NCBI RefSeq assembly: GCF_001420005.1
Contig: NZ_LJAK01000011.1
Location: 1 to 64,000 of the forward strand
Direction: 5' to 3'
From: Loktanella sp. 3ANDIMAR09
GTDB lineage: Bacteria > Pseudomonadota > Alphaproteobacteria > Rhodobacterales > Rhodobacteraceae
DNA length: 64,000 bases
Shown here in pieces: positions 43,064 to 51,914 of the stretch (positions within the stretch are counted from its first letter, which is position 1; each line of letters opens with the position of its first letter). Under the pieces are notes generated by a model. The model saw nothing but the letters and a program-made list of their open reading frames with translations. It was not told the DNA's origin and ran no database searches. Made by a program: the position numbers and the translations under genes.

Positions 43064-43396
43064 ATGACACAGACGACAGTGAACCCCGTTTACATGGGTC
43101 GGATGCAGCAACGCTTTATCCAGAACTATTATGCGCGGCACGATGCCCTCGAAGTGCTGTTCGAGGCCAAGGCCTATCGTGACGCATTGGCGATCCTGTC
43201 CGACGTTCACGGCTCTGCCGAGTCGCTGGGGCTGACGACATTAGGTCAGGCGGCCGCGCTGGTGCGTGATTTTCTGACCACCGAACTGAACACGGCCGAA
43301 CCCTCGGACCGGATGATGCATACGGCGCTGAACGCCTATCTCGATGTGTCGATGGAGTTCTGCAACCCGACCGAACGGTTCCTCGCGACAGCCTAA
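43064..43396 (+). CDS. Hypothetical small helical protein
   Basis: The 110-residue product is not recognised. It is predicted helical throughout, acidic overall, with no signal peptide, membrane segment or cysteine motif (one Cys). The end reads MEFCNPTERFLATA. It has a moderate Shine-Dalgarno (TGAGGA at about -12). The TAA stop overlaps the TAG stop of the convergent membrane gene. Distance from pobA is 87 bases, so a role in aromatic metabolism is only a possibility. Confidence 0.55.
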   Translation: MTQTTVNPVYMGRMQQRFIQNYYARHDALEVLFEAKAYRDALAILSDVHGSAESLGLTTLGQAAALVRDFLTTELNTAEPSDRMMHTALNAYLDVSMEFCNPTERFLATA

Positions 43397-44163
43397 GAGT
43401 CGGTCACAAGCCGCCGGTAGAGATGCCACGACGCATGCCCCAGAACGGGCATCGTCACGAACAGGCCCAGAAAAACCGGCAGCGCCGATAGCAGGGTCAC
43501 GACACCGATAAACGCGCCCCAGACCAGATAGGCCACCGGCTGTTCCAGAACGGCAGACAGCGACCGCAGCATCGCAGTTATGAAATCCACATCCCGGTCC
43601 AGCAGCATCGGCATCGCGTGCACACTCAGCGCAAGGACCAGCCCGGAAAACATCGCCCCAACCACCGTGCCGACCGCGATCATGGTCAAACCCGGGGGCG
43701 TCAGAAAAACGGCGAGTGACGTCGAAATGTTCGTCATCGGCGCAAGTCCCAGAAACAGGGCAAAAATCATGTGTCCGATGAAAAACCAGAACAAGAAGAT
43801 CACCACCACGATCGCGGCAAGCCAGGGTATCTGACCAATCCGGGCATTCCAGATCAGGCCAGCGACCTGCCGCAGGCCGGGTCGCACGCCGCGGCTGCGC
43901 TGTCTGCTGACCTCGTAAAATCCGACGGCAGCCAATGTACCCACCATCGGAAACCCCAGCACCGCCAGCACCAGCCAGAACGTCTGCCCGGTCATCACCG
44001 TGACGACCGCCATGCCCAGCCCGGCCAGAACAAAGACACAGGCGAGGCACAGGTCGATCCACAGGGCTGACCGAAAATCCTTCACGCCCAGCGCAAGGCT
44101 GGCCATGAAATCGGACCAGGTGACCGGTCGTATGGCGGGCGGTAACTTTGCATTCTGTGTCAT
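43393..44163 (-). CDS. DUF2189 family integral membrane protein
   Basis: The 256-residue protein has about six hydrophobic helices; it begins with an N-terminal segment ending in TWSDFMASLALGVKDF, then a membrane pair, a loop with FYEVSRQRSRG, and three or four further helices. This pattern matches DUF2189, a family of unknown function common in alphaproteobacteria. It lies 57 bases downstream of hemN on the same strand, so it may be co-transcribed and FnrL-regulated. Its stop overlaps that of the convergent 110-residue gene. Confidence 0.78.
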   Translation of the reverse strand: MTQNAKLPPAIRPVTWSDFMASLALGVKDFRSALWIDLCLACVFVLAGLGMAVVTVMTGQTFWLVLAVLGFPMVGTLAAVGFYEVSRQRSRGVRPGLRQVAGLIWNARIGQIPWLAAIVVVIFLFWFFIGHMIFALFLGLAPMTNISTSLAVFLTPPGLTMIAVGTVVGAMFSGLVLALSVHAMPMLLDRDVDFITAMLRSLSAVLEQPVAYLVWGAFIGVVTLLSALPVFLGLFVTMPVLGHASWHLYRRLVTDS

Positions 44164-44220
44164 GCGGGTCTGTCCCCTGCGGGTGCGATCACGAAAGGCG
44201 GGGTGTCATCGTGCCCCCCG

Positions 44221-45576
44221 TCAGACGGCGACGGAATGCGCGACCAGATCGGCGCGGAACCCGTCGATGTCGTGGGCGATGATCCGCACCAGCATCCGTG
44301 CCTCTGGCCGCAGCGTGACGACGTTGCAACGACGTTCCAGCACGTCTGGAAACCGTTTCATGAGCCCGGCGATATAGGTCTCGATCTGCGACCATCTGTC
44401 GGGGAAACTGGCGTGCAGCCTTTGCAGATCGATCCGGAACCGGCACATCAGGTCCTCGATCATCGTGGCGATCAGACGATCCCGGGGCGTCAGCGCAAAC
44501 CCCTTGCTGCCTGCGAACCCCGTCTCCTCGATCCGCCCGTGATAGGCCGAGGTGGCAACCGCATTCTGCACATAGCCCTGCGCAAACCGTGAAATCGCAG
44601 AGGCACCGAACCCGATCAGCGTGGGGCTGGCATCATCGGTATAGCCCTGAAAATTGCGCCGCAGCACGCCCGCCGCATCGGCCAATGCCAGCGGATCGTC
44701 GGGTCGTGCAAAATGGTCGATACCGATGGACTGGAACCCCATCTCCTCGAACCGGGTTCTGGCCTGTTCTGACAGCGACAGGCGCATCAACGGGTCCGGC
44801 AGATCAGCGGCCCGGATCATCACCTGCCGCTTGGACATCCAGGGCACATGGGCATAGCCATAGATCGCAAGTCTGTCAGGTTCCAGCGACAGAACACGTT
44901 CGATCGTGTCGCCGAATGTCGCGGCAGTCTGATGTGGCAAGCCGTACAGCAGGTCCAGGTTCAGGCTGGGCACACCCGCATCACGCAGCCAGTCGACCAC
45001 ATCGCGCGTCTGGGCAAAGGATTGCTGCCGGCCAATGGCCCCCTGCACCACCGGGTCAAAATCCTGCACCCCGATGCTGGCACGGTTCAACCCATGATCC
45101 GACAACACGGCCAGCAGATCGGGTGCTGCATCGGTCGGGTCGATCTCGACCGAAAACTCGAAATCTCCGGCAGGGGTGAATTCCCCGAACACCGCCGCCA
45201 GCAACCGTTTCATCAGGTGCGGCGACAGGATCGTCGGCGTCCCGCCCCCCAGATGCAGTCGCGACATGCGCACGCCGCCGGGCAAGGCAGCAGCAACGGT
45301 CCCGATTTCCCGGACCAGCTGCGTGATATAGCCCGCAACCGGGTCCAGCGTCTTGGTGCCCTGGGTCCGGCAGGCGCAGAACCAGCACAATCGCCTGCAA
45401 AACGGAATGTGGATGTAGACCGAGATTTCGCTGCCATCGGGCACGGCTGACAGCCAGCCCCGCTGGGCCTGCAAACCCACGTCGGTTTGAAAATGGTTCG
45501 CCGGCGGATAGCTGGTGTAGCGCGGCACCTTGGCGTCGAACAAACCGTAACGGGTGAGGAGGTCTAGATTTTCCAT
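44221..45576 (-). CDS. hemN: Oxygen-independent coproporphyrinogen III oxidase
   Basis: The 451-residue radical-SAM enzyme converts coproporphyrinogen III to protoporphyrinogen IX without oxygen. The cluster-binding CxxxCxxC is Cys60, Cys64 and Cys67 (FCRRLCWFCAC), followed by the GGGTPT motif. The length and N-terminal YTSYPPANHF are typical of true HemN rather than HemW. It is divergent from fnrL with an FNR box 36 bases from its start, so it should be induced at low oxygen. A DUF2189 gene follows. Confidence 0.95.
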   Translation of the reverse strand: MENLDLLTRYGLFDAKVPRYTSYPPANHFQTDVGLQAQRGWLSAVPDGSEISVYIHIPFCRRLCWFCACRTQGTKTLDPVAGYITQLVREIGTVAAALPGGVRMSRLHLGGGTPTILSPHLMKRLLAAVFGEFTPAGDFEFSVEIDPTDAAPDLLAVLSDHGLNRASIGVQDFDPVVQGAIGRQQSFAQTRDVVDWLRDAGVPSLNLDLLYGLPHQTAATFGDTIERVLSLEPDRLAIYGYAHVPWMSKRQVMIRAADLPDPLMRLSLSEQARTRFEEMGFQSIGIDHFARPDDPLALADAAGVLRRNFQGYTDDASPTLIGFGASAISRFAQGYVQNAVATSAYHGRIEETGFAGSKGFALTPRDRLIATMIEDLMCRFRIDLQRLHASFPDRWSQIETYIAGLMKRFPDVLERRCNVVTLRPEARMLVRIIAHDIDGFRADLVAHSVAV

Positions 45577-45611
45577 GGTTGAATGTCATAGGGTGGTCCC
45601 AGCCAAATTCT

Positions 45612-45625
45612 TTGATCCAGATCAA
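45612..45625. promoter_or_regulatory. FNR box between hemN and fnrL
   Basis: TTGATCCAGATCAA matches the FNR consensus TTGAT-N4-ATCAA at all ten conserved bases. Its centre is about 42 bases from the hemN start. On the other side it ends four bases before the fnrL start codon, so FnrL binding would activate hemN and could limit its own translation or transcription. Confidence 0.93.
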
Positions 45626-45629
45626 CCTG

Positions 45630-46364
45630 ATGCAAATTGCCCTGACCGCCGCAGTACGCTGCGCTGAATGCCCCATTCGTCACCGTGCCGTCTGCGCGCG
45701 CTGCGACGATGACGAGCTGTCGCAGCTGGAGGGCATGAAAACCTACAAGACGTTCAAGGCCGGGCAACCGATCCTGTGGCGTGGGGACGATCTGGTTTTT
45801 GTCGCGTCGGTCGTTCAGGGCGTCGCCGCATTGTCCAAGACACTGGAGGACGGGCGCACGCAAATGGTGGGCCTGCTGCTGCCGTCTGATTTCATCGGGC
45901 GCCCCGGGCGCGGACAGATCGATTTCGATGTGACCGCGACCACCGATGTGACCCTGTGCTGTTTCGAACGGAAACCCTTCGAGAAACTGGTCGATGACAC
46001 GCCGCATGTCGCACAGCGCCTGATGGAACTGGCGCTGGACGAGCTGGATGCCGCGCGGGACTGGATGCTGTTGCTGGGCCGCAAGACCGCACGTGAAAAA
46101 ATCGCGACCTTTATCCAGATGTTCGTCCGGCGCACCCATACGGATGAACAGGCTGCGGGCCCCGACCAGTTCAACATGCCGATGACCCGTGACCAGATCG
46201 CCAATTACCTCGGCCTGACGCTGGAAACGGTCAGCCGCCAGTTCAACAGCCTGAAAAAAGAAGGCGTGATCTCTTTTGGGGATCGCAAGACGTTCACGGT
46301 CGTCGACATGGCGGCCCTGCACAATGCAACCGGCGACGATGCAGACGGCGGCATGATCGACTAA
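45630..46364 (+). CDS. fnrL: FNR-type oxygen-sensing transcriptional regulator
   Basis: The 244-residue protein is a CRP/FNR-family activator of genes for low-oxygen growth. Cluster ligands are provided by the N-terminal CAECPIRHRAVCARC (Cys11, 14, 22, 25) plus Cys110 or 111; these bind an oxygen-labile [4Fe-4S] cluster. The C-terminal helix-turn-helix has ETVSRQ, the E--SR signature that reads TTGAT. The ATG at 45630 gives the usual length of about 248. A TTG at 45579 is in frame but would place the FNR box inside the gene, and its extra residues are not conserved. There is no clear Shine-Dalgarno. Neighbours hemN, ccoNOQP and ccoGHIS all bear FNR sites. Confidence 0.93.
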   Translation: MQIALTAAVRCAECPIRHRAVCARCDDDELSQLEGMKTYKTFKAGQPILWRGDDLVFVASVVQGVAALSKTLEDGRTQMVGLLLPSDFIGRPGRGQIDFDVTATTDVTLCCFERKPFEKLVDDTPHVAQRLMELALDELDAARDWMLLLGRKTAREKIATFIQMFVRRTHTDEQAAGPDQFNMPMTRDQIANYLGLTLETVSRQFNSLKKEGVISFGDRKTFTVVDMAALHNATGDDADGGMID

Positions 46365-46379
46365 AGCTTTTCGCGGGTT

Positions 46380-46393
46380 TTGATCCAGATCAA
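46380..46393 (+). promoter_or_regulatory. FNR box of the ccoNOQP operon
   Basis: A second copy of the same 14-mer, TTGATCCAGATCAA, is 82 bases upstream of ccoN. An outer inverted repeat, GCGGGTTT (46373-46380) and AAACCCGC (46396-46403), surrounds it. The placement suits an FnrL-activated promoter. Confidence 0.93.
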
Positions 46394-46475
46394 GGAAACC
46401 CGCCACCACCTTGTCCATACCGACCTTGCGAAAACGGGCAGCTCTTGCGTGCTCGCATGATTGCAAGGGAACACA

Positions 46476-48077
46476 ATGGACTACGTCAAACTCATCATAC
46501 TTGCGCTGATCACGCTTATCGCCGCAATCGGCGCAAACTGGGCGCATGACCTGGCCTATCAGGTCCACGCCGTCCTGATCATGGTCATTGCCGCGGGCCT
46601 GTTCTTCTGGATCTTGCGCCAGACGGACGAACCCAAACCCGCGGTCGATATCCATCGCTATGCCGATGGCGTCATCCGTGCTGGGGTCATCGCGACGGCC
46701 TTTTGGGGGATTGCCGGTTTTCTGGTGGGCACGTTCATCGCATTCCAGCTGGCCTTTCCGGCGCTGAATTTTGACTGGGGCCAGCCGTTCACGAACTTTG
46801 GCCGCCTGCGTCCGCTGCACACCAGTGCGGTGATTTTCGCATTCGGCGGAAACGCCCTGATCGCTACATCGTTCTACGTCGTGCAGCGCACCAGCGGCGC
46901 ACGGCTATGGGGCGGCAAGGCGCATTGGTTCGTCTTTTGGGGCTATCAGCTGTTCATCGTTCTGGCCGCAACCGGCTATCTGCTGGGGGCCACGCAATCC
47001 AAGGAATACGCCGAACCCGAATGGTATGTGGACATCTGGCTGACGCTTGTCTGGCTGACCTACCTGGCCGTGTTCCTCGGCACGATCTTTCGCCGCAAGG
47101 AACGCCACATCTACGTGGCGAACTGGTTCTTTCTCGCCTTTATCATCACGGTCGCCATGCTGCACGTGGTGAACAACCTGTCCGTCCCGGTCAGTATCTG
47201 GGGCAGCAAATCCGTGCAGATCTTCAGCGGTGTGCAGGATGCGATGACCCAGTGGTGGTATGGCCACAACGCGGTCGGGTTCTTTTTGACGGCCGGTTTC
47301 CTGGGGATGATGTACTACTTTGTGCCAAAGCAGGCGAACCGCCCCATCTATAGCTACAAGCTGTCGATCATCCACTTCTGGGCGCTGATCTTTCTCTACA
47401 TCTGGGCCGGCCCGCACCACCTGCACTACACGGCCCTTCCCGACTGGGCGTCGACGCTGGGCATGGTGTTCTCGATCGTTTTGTGGATGCCCAGCTGGGG
47501 CGGCATGATCAACGGCCTGATGACCCTGCAAGGGGCCTGGGACAAGCTGCGCACCGACCCGATCCTGCGGATGTTCGTCCTGAGCCTCGGGTTCTACGGG
47601 ATGTCCACCTTCGAGGGTCCGATGATGTCGATCCGCGCGGTCAACAGCCTGTCGCATTACACCGACTGGACCATCGGCCACGTGCATTCGGGTGCCCTGG
47701 GCTGGAACGGCATGATCACCTTTGCCTGCATCTATTTCCTCACGCCGCGCCTGTGGGGCCGCAAGGAAATGCATTCGATGTCGGCGATCAACTGGCACTT
47801 CTGGCTCGCGACGCTGGGCATCGTTCTCTACGCCGCATCCATGTGGATCTCTGGCATCATGGAAGGCCTGATGTGGCGCGAGGTCGATGACCAAGGGTTC
47901 CTGGTCAACAGCTTTGCCGACACGGTTTCCGCGAAATTCCCGATGTATGTGGTGCGTGGAATGGGCGGTGTGATGTTCCTCGCAGGGGCGCTGATCATGT
48001 GCTGGAACATGTGGATGACCATCCGCGGGGCCGCACCGGCGCGGGCCGCCCTGCCCCAAGCAACCCCAGCGGAATAA
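46476..48077 (+). CDS. ccoN: cbb3-type cytochrome c oxidase subunit I
   Basis: The 533-residue catalytic subunit has the twelve-helix haem-copper core. Conserved histidine regions are seen: [18 protein letters not shown] (low-spin haem), [24 protein letters not shown] and [11 protein letters not shown] (CuB and high-spin haem). It reduces oxygen with high affinity and pumps protons. It starts with AAGGGA before the ATG at 46476; the earlier in-frame TTG at 46461 is not needed. First gene of ccoNOQP, under the FNR box at 46380. Confidence 0.97.
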   Translation: MDYVKLIILALITLIAAIGANWAHDLAYQVHAVLIMVIAAGLFFWILRQTDEPKPAVDIHRYADGVIRAGVIATAFWGIAGFLVGTFIAFQLAFPALNFDWGQPFTNFGRLRPLHTSAVIFAFGGNALIATSFYVVQRTSGARLWGGKAHWFVFWGYQLFIVLAATGYLLGATQSKEYAEPEWYVDIWLTLVWLTYLAVFLGTIFRRKERHIYVANWFFLAFIITVAMLHVVNNLSVPVSIWGSKSVQIFSGVQDAMTQWWYGHNAVGFFLTAGFLGMMYYFVPKQANRPIYSYKLSIIHFWALIFLYIWAGPHHLHYTALPDWASTLGMVFSIVLWMPSWGGMINGLMTLQGAWDKLRTDPILRMFVLSLGFYGMSTFEGPMMSIRAVNSLSHYTDWTIGHVHSGALGWNGMITFACIYFLTPRLWGRKEMHSMSAINWHFWLATLGIVLYAASMWISGIMEGLMWREVDDQGFLVNSFADTVSAKFPMYVVRGMGGVMFLAGALIMCWNMWMTIRGAAPARAALPQATPAE

Positions 48078-48087
48078 GGAAAAAAAC

Positions 48088-48813
48088 ATGGGAATCCTGG
48101 ACAAACACGCCATCCTAGAACGCAGCCCGACGCTACTGCTGGTCAGTTCGCTGCTTGTGGTGACCGTCGGCGGCATCGTGGAAATCGCACCGCTGTTCTG
48201 GCTGGAAAACACTATCGAAGAGGTCGAGGGGATGCGTCCCTATGCGCCGCTCGAACTGGCGGGCCGCGACATCTACATCCGCGAGGGATGCTATGTCTGC
48301 CACAGCCAGATGATCCGCCCGATGCGTGACGAGGTCGAACGCTACGGCCACTATTCGCTGGCCGCGGAATCGATGTACGACCACCCGTTCCAATGGGGAT
48401 CGAAACGCACCGGACCGGACCTCGCCCGTGTCGGCGGGCGCTATTCGGACGACTGGCACGTGGCCCACCTGAAGGACCCGCAGTCCGTCGTCCCCGAAAG
48501 CGTGATGCCAAAATACGCGTTCCTGTCGGAAACTGCGATCAGCGGGGAATACATCGAGGACCTGTTGCGCACCCACCGTTTCGTGGGCGTGCCCTATACC
48601 GACGATCAGATCGCCCATGCCAGCGCGGATTTTCGCGTGCAGGCCGATCCGGACGGTGACTGGGACGCGCTGGTCGAACGCTATCCCGGTGCGGTCGTGT
48701 CCAACTTTGACGGACAGTCCGCCCTGACCGAAATGGATGCGCTGATCGCGTATCTGCAAATGCTGGGCACATTGGTCGATTTCTCGACCTTTACCCCCGA
48801 TGCCAGCCGATAG
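48088..48813 (+). CDS. ccoO: cbb3-type cytochrome c oxidase subunit II (monohaem cytochrome c)
   Basis: The 241-residue subunit has one N-terminal membrane anchor (about residues 15-33) and a periplasmic cytochrome c domain with CYVCH (Cys68-His72) and [10 protein letters not shown], as in CcoO/FixO. It transfers electrons from CcoP to CcoN. Spacing after ccoN is ten bases. Confidence 0.97.
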   Translation: MGILDKHAILERSPTLLLVSSLLVVTVGGIVEIAPLFWLENTIEEVEGMRPYAPLELAGRDIYIREGCYVCHSQMIRPMRDEVERYGHYSLAAESMYDHPFQWGSKRTGPDLARVGGRYSDDWHVAHLKDPQSVVPESVMPKYAFLSETAISGEYIEDLLRTHRFVGVPYTDDQIAHASADFRVQADPDGDWDALVERYPGAVVSNFDGQSALTEMDALIAYLQMLGTLVDFSTFTPDASR

Positions 48814-48822
48814 GAGGCCGCG

Positions 48823-49050
48823 ATGGACACTTATTCTTTCTTGCGCGAACTGGCGGACAGCTGGGTGCTGCTGGCCATGTTTGCCTTTTTTGCAGGGGCG
48901 GCCGTCTGGGCCTTTTGGCCCGGACTCAGCCACGCCCGCGAGGACGCCAGCATGATCCCCTTTCGCAATGATACGCCGGAAAAATCCTGCACGAATGACT
49001 GCGCAGCCTGCAAATGCGGCCACGAATGGAAGGACAAATTCCATGACTGA
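48823..49050 (+). CDS. ccoQ: cbb3-type cytochrome c oxidase subunit IV, with a cysteine-rich tail
   Basis: The 75-residue protein has one transmembrane helix (about 13-34, LLAMFAFFAGAAVWAFW) and the typical DASMIPFRND stretch. It then adds a C-terminal segment with Cys56, 60, 63 and 65 (SCTNDCAACKCGHEW), a C-x3-C-x2-C-x-C arrangement not expected in classical CcoQ, which might bind a metal. CcoQ stabilises CcoP in the complex. Its stop overlaps the start of ccoP by eight bases. Confidence 0.9.
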   Translation: MDTYSFLRELADSWVLLAMFAFFAGAAVWAFWPGLSHAREDASMIPFRNDTPEKSCTNDCAACKCGHEWKDKFHD

Positions 49051-49906
49051 CGAACAGATCGACCATGAAACCGGCGTCGGGACAACCGGCCACGAATGGG
49101 ACGGGATCAAGGAGCTGAACAACCCGCTGCCGCGGTGGTGGCTGTGGACGTTTTACGCCTGTATCGTCTGGGGGGTCGGCTATACGATCGCCTATCCCGC
49201 ATGGCCGATGATCTCGGGTGCGACGTCAGGTGTTCTGGGTTTCGCCACCCGCACCGAGGTGGCGCAGGACATCGCCGTCCACGAGGCAGAGAATGCCGAT
49301 CTGGTCGCTGCCTTGAATGCCGCTGACCTGACCGAACTGCCCCCGACGGATGACCTGCACCGCTATGCGGTCGCACGCGGCGGGGCCGTGTTCCGCGCCC
49401 AGTGCAGCCAGTGTCACGGCCAGGGTGCGGCCGGCACGACCGGATTCCCCAACCTGCTGGACAACGACTGGCTGTGGGGCGGTGATCAAGAGGCGATCGC
49501 CTATTCTATCCGTCACGGTATCCGCAACGACACCGACTGGGACGCGCGGTATTCGCAGATGCCCGCCTATGGCGAGATTTTCGATGATGACGAAATCGCC
49601 GCGGTGGTCGAATACGTCACCAGCCTTGGCAACAGCGATTTTGACGCATCGCTCGCGCAGGCCGGTGAGGGTCTGTTCATGGACAATTGCGCTGCATGCC
49701 ACGGCAACGACGCAGGCGGCAACCGTGATCTGGGTGCGCCAAACCTAGCGGATGCGATCTGGCTTTATGGTGGGGACCGCGCGGCACTGACCGAAACGGT
49801 GACCAACGCGCGTTTCGGCGTCATGCCCGCCTGGGGCCAACGCCTGAGCGAAGAAGACGTGCGCGCCGTTGCTGTCTACGTGCATGCCCTGGGAGGCGGA
49901 GAGTAG
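49043..49906 (+). CDS. ccoP: cbb3-type cytochrome c oxidase subunit III (diheme cytochrome c)
   Basis: The 287-residue subunit has an N-terminal membrane helix region (about residues 32-50), then two cytochrome c domains with CSQCH (121-125) and CAACH (216-220). It takes electrons from soluble or membrane cytochromes. The ATG at 49043 lies within the ccoQ end; an upstream frame from 48968 is only the shadow of ccoQ. It ends the ccoNOQP operon. Confidence 0.96.
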   Translation: MTDEQIDHETGVGTTGHEWDGIKELNNPLPRWWLWTFYACIVWGVGYTIAYPAWPMISGATSGVLGFATRTEVAQDIAVHEAENADLVAALNAADLTELPPTDDLHRYAVARGGAVFRAQCSQCHGQGAAGTTGFPNLLDNDWLWGGDQEAIAYSIRHGIRNDTDWDARYSQMPAYGEIFDDDEIAAVVEYVTSLGNSDFDASLAQAGEGLFMDNCAACHGNDAGGNRDLGAPNLADAIWLYGGDRAALTETVTNARFGVMPAWGQRLSEEDVRAVAVYVHALGGGE

Positions 49907-49992
49907 GCAGACCGCGGGTCACCTCCCGGCCCGCAACCCCAAGGCGGCCCTGTTCGCAAAACATGCCGCCTTGGGGCATTTGCAGATGGTGT

Positions 49993-50006
49993 TTGACACA
50001 GATCAA
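49993..50006 (+). promoter_or_regulatory. FNR-like box before ccoGHIS
   Basis: TTGACACAGATCAA matches the FNR consensus TTGAT-N4-ATCAA except for one base (C for T at position 5). It ends 52 bases before ccoG. The assembly operon is probably FnrL-regulated, but more weakly than ccoN. Confidence 0.78.
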
Positions 50007-50058
50007 GGCACGACCTGCACCGACATCCTAGACAGGTCTCGCGAACAGGAGACCCTCG

Positions 50059-51468
50059 ATGTCCGAAACACAACTATACGCCCCGCGCGAACCGATCTTT
50101 CCGCGCCGCGTCTCTGGCAGGTTCCGCCAACTGAAATGGTGGATCATGGCCGTGACGCTGGGCATCTACTACCTGACCCCCTGGATCAGATGGGATCGCG
50201 GCCCGAACATGCCCGATCAGGCGGTGCTGGTGGATATGGCAAACCGCCGGTTCTATTTTTTCTGGATCGAGATCTGGCCCCACGAATTCTATTTCGTCGC
50301 AGGGCTGCTGATCATGGCCGGGCTGGGCCTGTTTTTGTTCACATCGGCACTGGGCCGGGTCTGGTGCGGATATACCTGCCCCCAAACGGTCTGGACCGAT
50401 CTGTTCATCCTCGTGGAACGCTGGATTGAGGGCGACCGCAACGCACGCGTCCGCCTGCACCGCGCGAAGTGGGATCTGCACAAATGGCGTCTGCGCCTGA
50501 CGAAATGGACGGTCTGGCTGTTGATCGGCCTCGCGACGGGCGGGGCATGGGTGTTCTATTTTACCGATGCACCCACATTGGCCCGCGATCTGGTGCAATT
50601 CACAGCGCATCCCGTGGCCTATGTCACGATCGCCATCCTGACGGCGACCACCTTTGTGTTTGGCGGGTTCATGCGCGAACAGGTCTGCAACTACATGTGC
50701 CCCTGGCCGCGCATCCAGGCCGCGATGATGGACCCCGATACGATCACCGTGGCCTATCGCGACTGGCGCGGCGAACCGCGCGGCAAGAAACGTGACGCCG
50801 ACACCGGCGATTGCATCGACTGCATGGCCTGCGTGAACGTCTGCCCTGCCGGAATCGACATTCGCAACGGTCAGCAGATGGAATGCATCACCTGCGCGCT
50901 GTGCATCGATGCCTGCGACGACGTGATGGACCGGATCGGCAAACCGCGTGGCCTGATCGGCTACATGGCACTGACCGACGAATCCGCCGAACGCGCGGGC
51001 CAGCCGGTCAAATCGGTCTGGCGGCATGTCCTGCGTCCGCGCACGCTGCTGTATACGGCGGTCTGGGCCAGCATGGGCATCGGGCTGGTCTATGCGCTGT
51101 TCGTCCGGTCGGATATCGAACTGACCGTCGCGGCCGTCCGCAACCCGACCTACGTGGTCCAGTCCGATGGCGCGATCCGCAACATCTATGACGTGCGCCT
51201 GCGCAACAAGCAGGGCGAGGACGCGCAACTTCAGCTCAGCCTGACCAGCGACGCGGCCTTGCAGATCGCCCTCCAAGGTCAGGACAACACCGATACCGTC
51301 ACCGTTCCCGCCGACACAACGGTCCTGCAACGGGTCTATGTCACGGCCGACCCGCAGGCCTCTGCTGCCAGTCGCGCCGTCACGGACCTGCGGTTCTGGG
51401 TCGAAGACCTGGGCAGCGGCGAACGCACCAGCCAAGCCACGACATTCAACGGAAAGGAAAGCCAATGA
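50059..51468 (+). CDS. ccoG: Cytochrome c oxidase accessory protein, ferredoxin type (CcoG/FixG/RdxA)
   Basis: The 469-residue membrane protein has N-terminal membrane helices with WCGYTCPQTVW and CNYMCPW, two ferredoxin-type cluster motifs, CIDCMACVNVCPAG and CITCALCIDACDDV, and a C-terminal periplasmic region. CcoG reduces copper for delivery to the cbb3 CuB centre. It starts with an ATG and a CAGGAGA-like sequence upstream, and overlaps ccoH by four bases. First gene of ccoGHIS. Confidence 0.95.
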   Translation: MSETQLYAPREPIFPRRVSGRFRQLKWWIMAVTLGIYYLTPWIRWDRGPNMPDQAVLVDMANRRFYFFWIEIWPHEFYFVAGLLIMAGLGLFLFTSALGRVWCGYTCPQTVWTDLFILVERWIEGDRNARVRLHRAKWDLHKWRLRLTKWTVWLLIGLATGGAWVFYFTDAPTLARDLVQFTAHPVAYVTIAILTATTFVFGGFMREQVCNYMCPWPRIQAAMMDPDTITVAYRDWRGEPRGKKRDADTGDCIDCMACVNVCPAGIDIRNGQQMECITCALCIDACDDVMDRIGKPRGLIGYMALTDESAERAGQPVKSVWRHVLRPRTLLYTAVWASMGIGLVYALFVRSDIELTVAAVRNPTYVVQSDGAIRNIYDVRLRNKQGEDAQLQLSLTSDAALQIALQGQDNTDTVTVPADTTVLQRVYVTADPQASAASRAVTDLRFWVEDLGSGERTSQATTFNGKESQ

Positions 51469-51914
51469 CCGAAGTCAAAGGATGGCATGTCCTCGGCATC
51501 TTTGTTCTCGCATTCGGGGTCATCATCTCGGTCAATCTGACGCTCGCGTTCAACGCGGTGCGGACGTTTCCGGGGCTGGAGGTCAAGAATTCCTATGTCG
51601 CCAGCCAGTCGTTCGACGCCGACCGCACGGCCCAACAGGCGCTGGGATGGGATGTTGCCGCCCGACTGGAGGGCGACGAACTGGTCCTTGCGATCCGCCA
51701 AGACGGACAGGCTGTCGCCCCCGTGATCGAAACCGCCATTTTTGGCCGCGCCACGATGGTGGCCGCCGACCAGACGCCCGTTTTCGTCTTTGACGGTGAC
51801 GTGTTCCGCGCACCGGTCGATGCAGGGGTCGGCAACTGGAACCTGCGGCTGCGGGCACGGGCTGCTGACGGGACATTGTTCCAGCAGCGGGTCATCGTGC
51901 AGGTGCCGTCATGA
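51465..51914 (+). CDS. ccoH: cbb3 oxidase assembly protein CcoH (FixH)
   Basis: The 149-residue protein has one N-terminal membrane helix (about residues 9-29) and a periplasmic domain, with NSYVASQSFDADR, as in FixH. It supports assembly of the cbb3 complex, acting with CcoI. It overlaps ccoG upstream and ccoI downstream by four bases each (ATGA), so the whole operon is translationally linked. Confidence 0.93.
   Translation: MTEVKGWHVLGIFVLAFGVIISVNLTLAFNAVRTFPGLEVKNSYVASQSFDADRTAQQALGWDVAARLEGDELVLAIRQDGQAVAPVIETAIFGRATMVAADQTPVFVFDGDVFRAPVDAGVGNWNLRLRARAADGTLFQQRVIVQVPS

Noticed and set aside
45579-45629. TTG start for fnrL at 45579
   Set aside because: It would give 17 extra residues not expected in FnrL and would place the FNR box in the coding region; not fully excluded.
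50074-51465. 463-codon minus-strand open frame opposite ccoG
   Set aside because: Antisense shadow of a confirmed gene with ferredoxin motifs on the plus strand.
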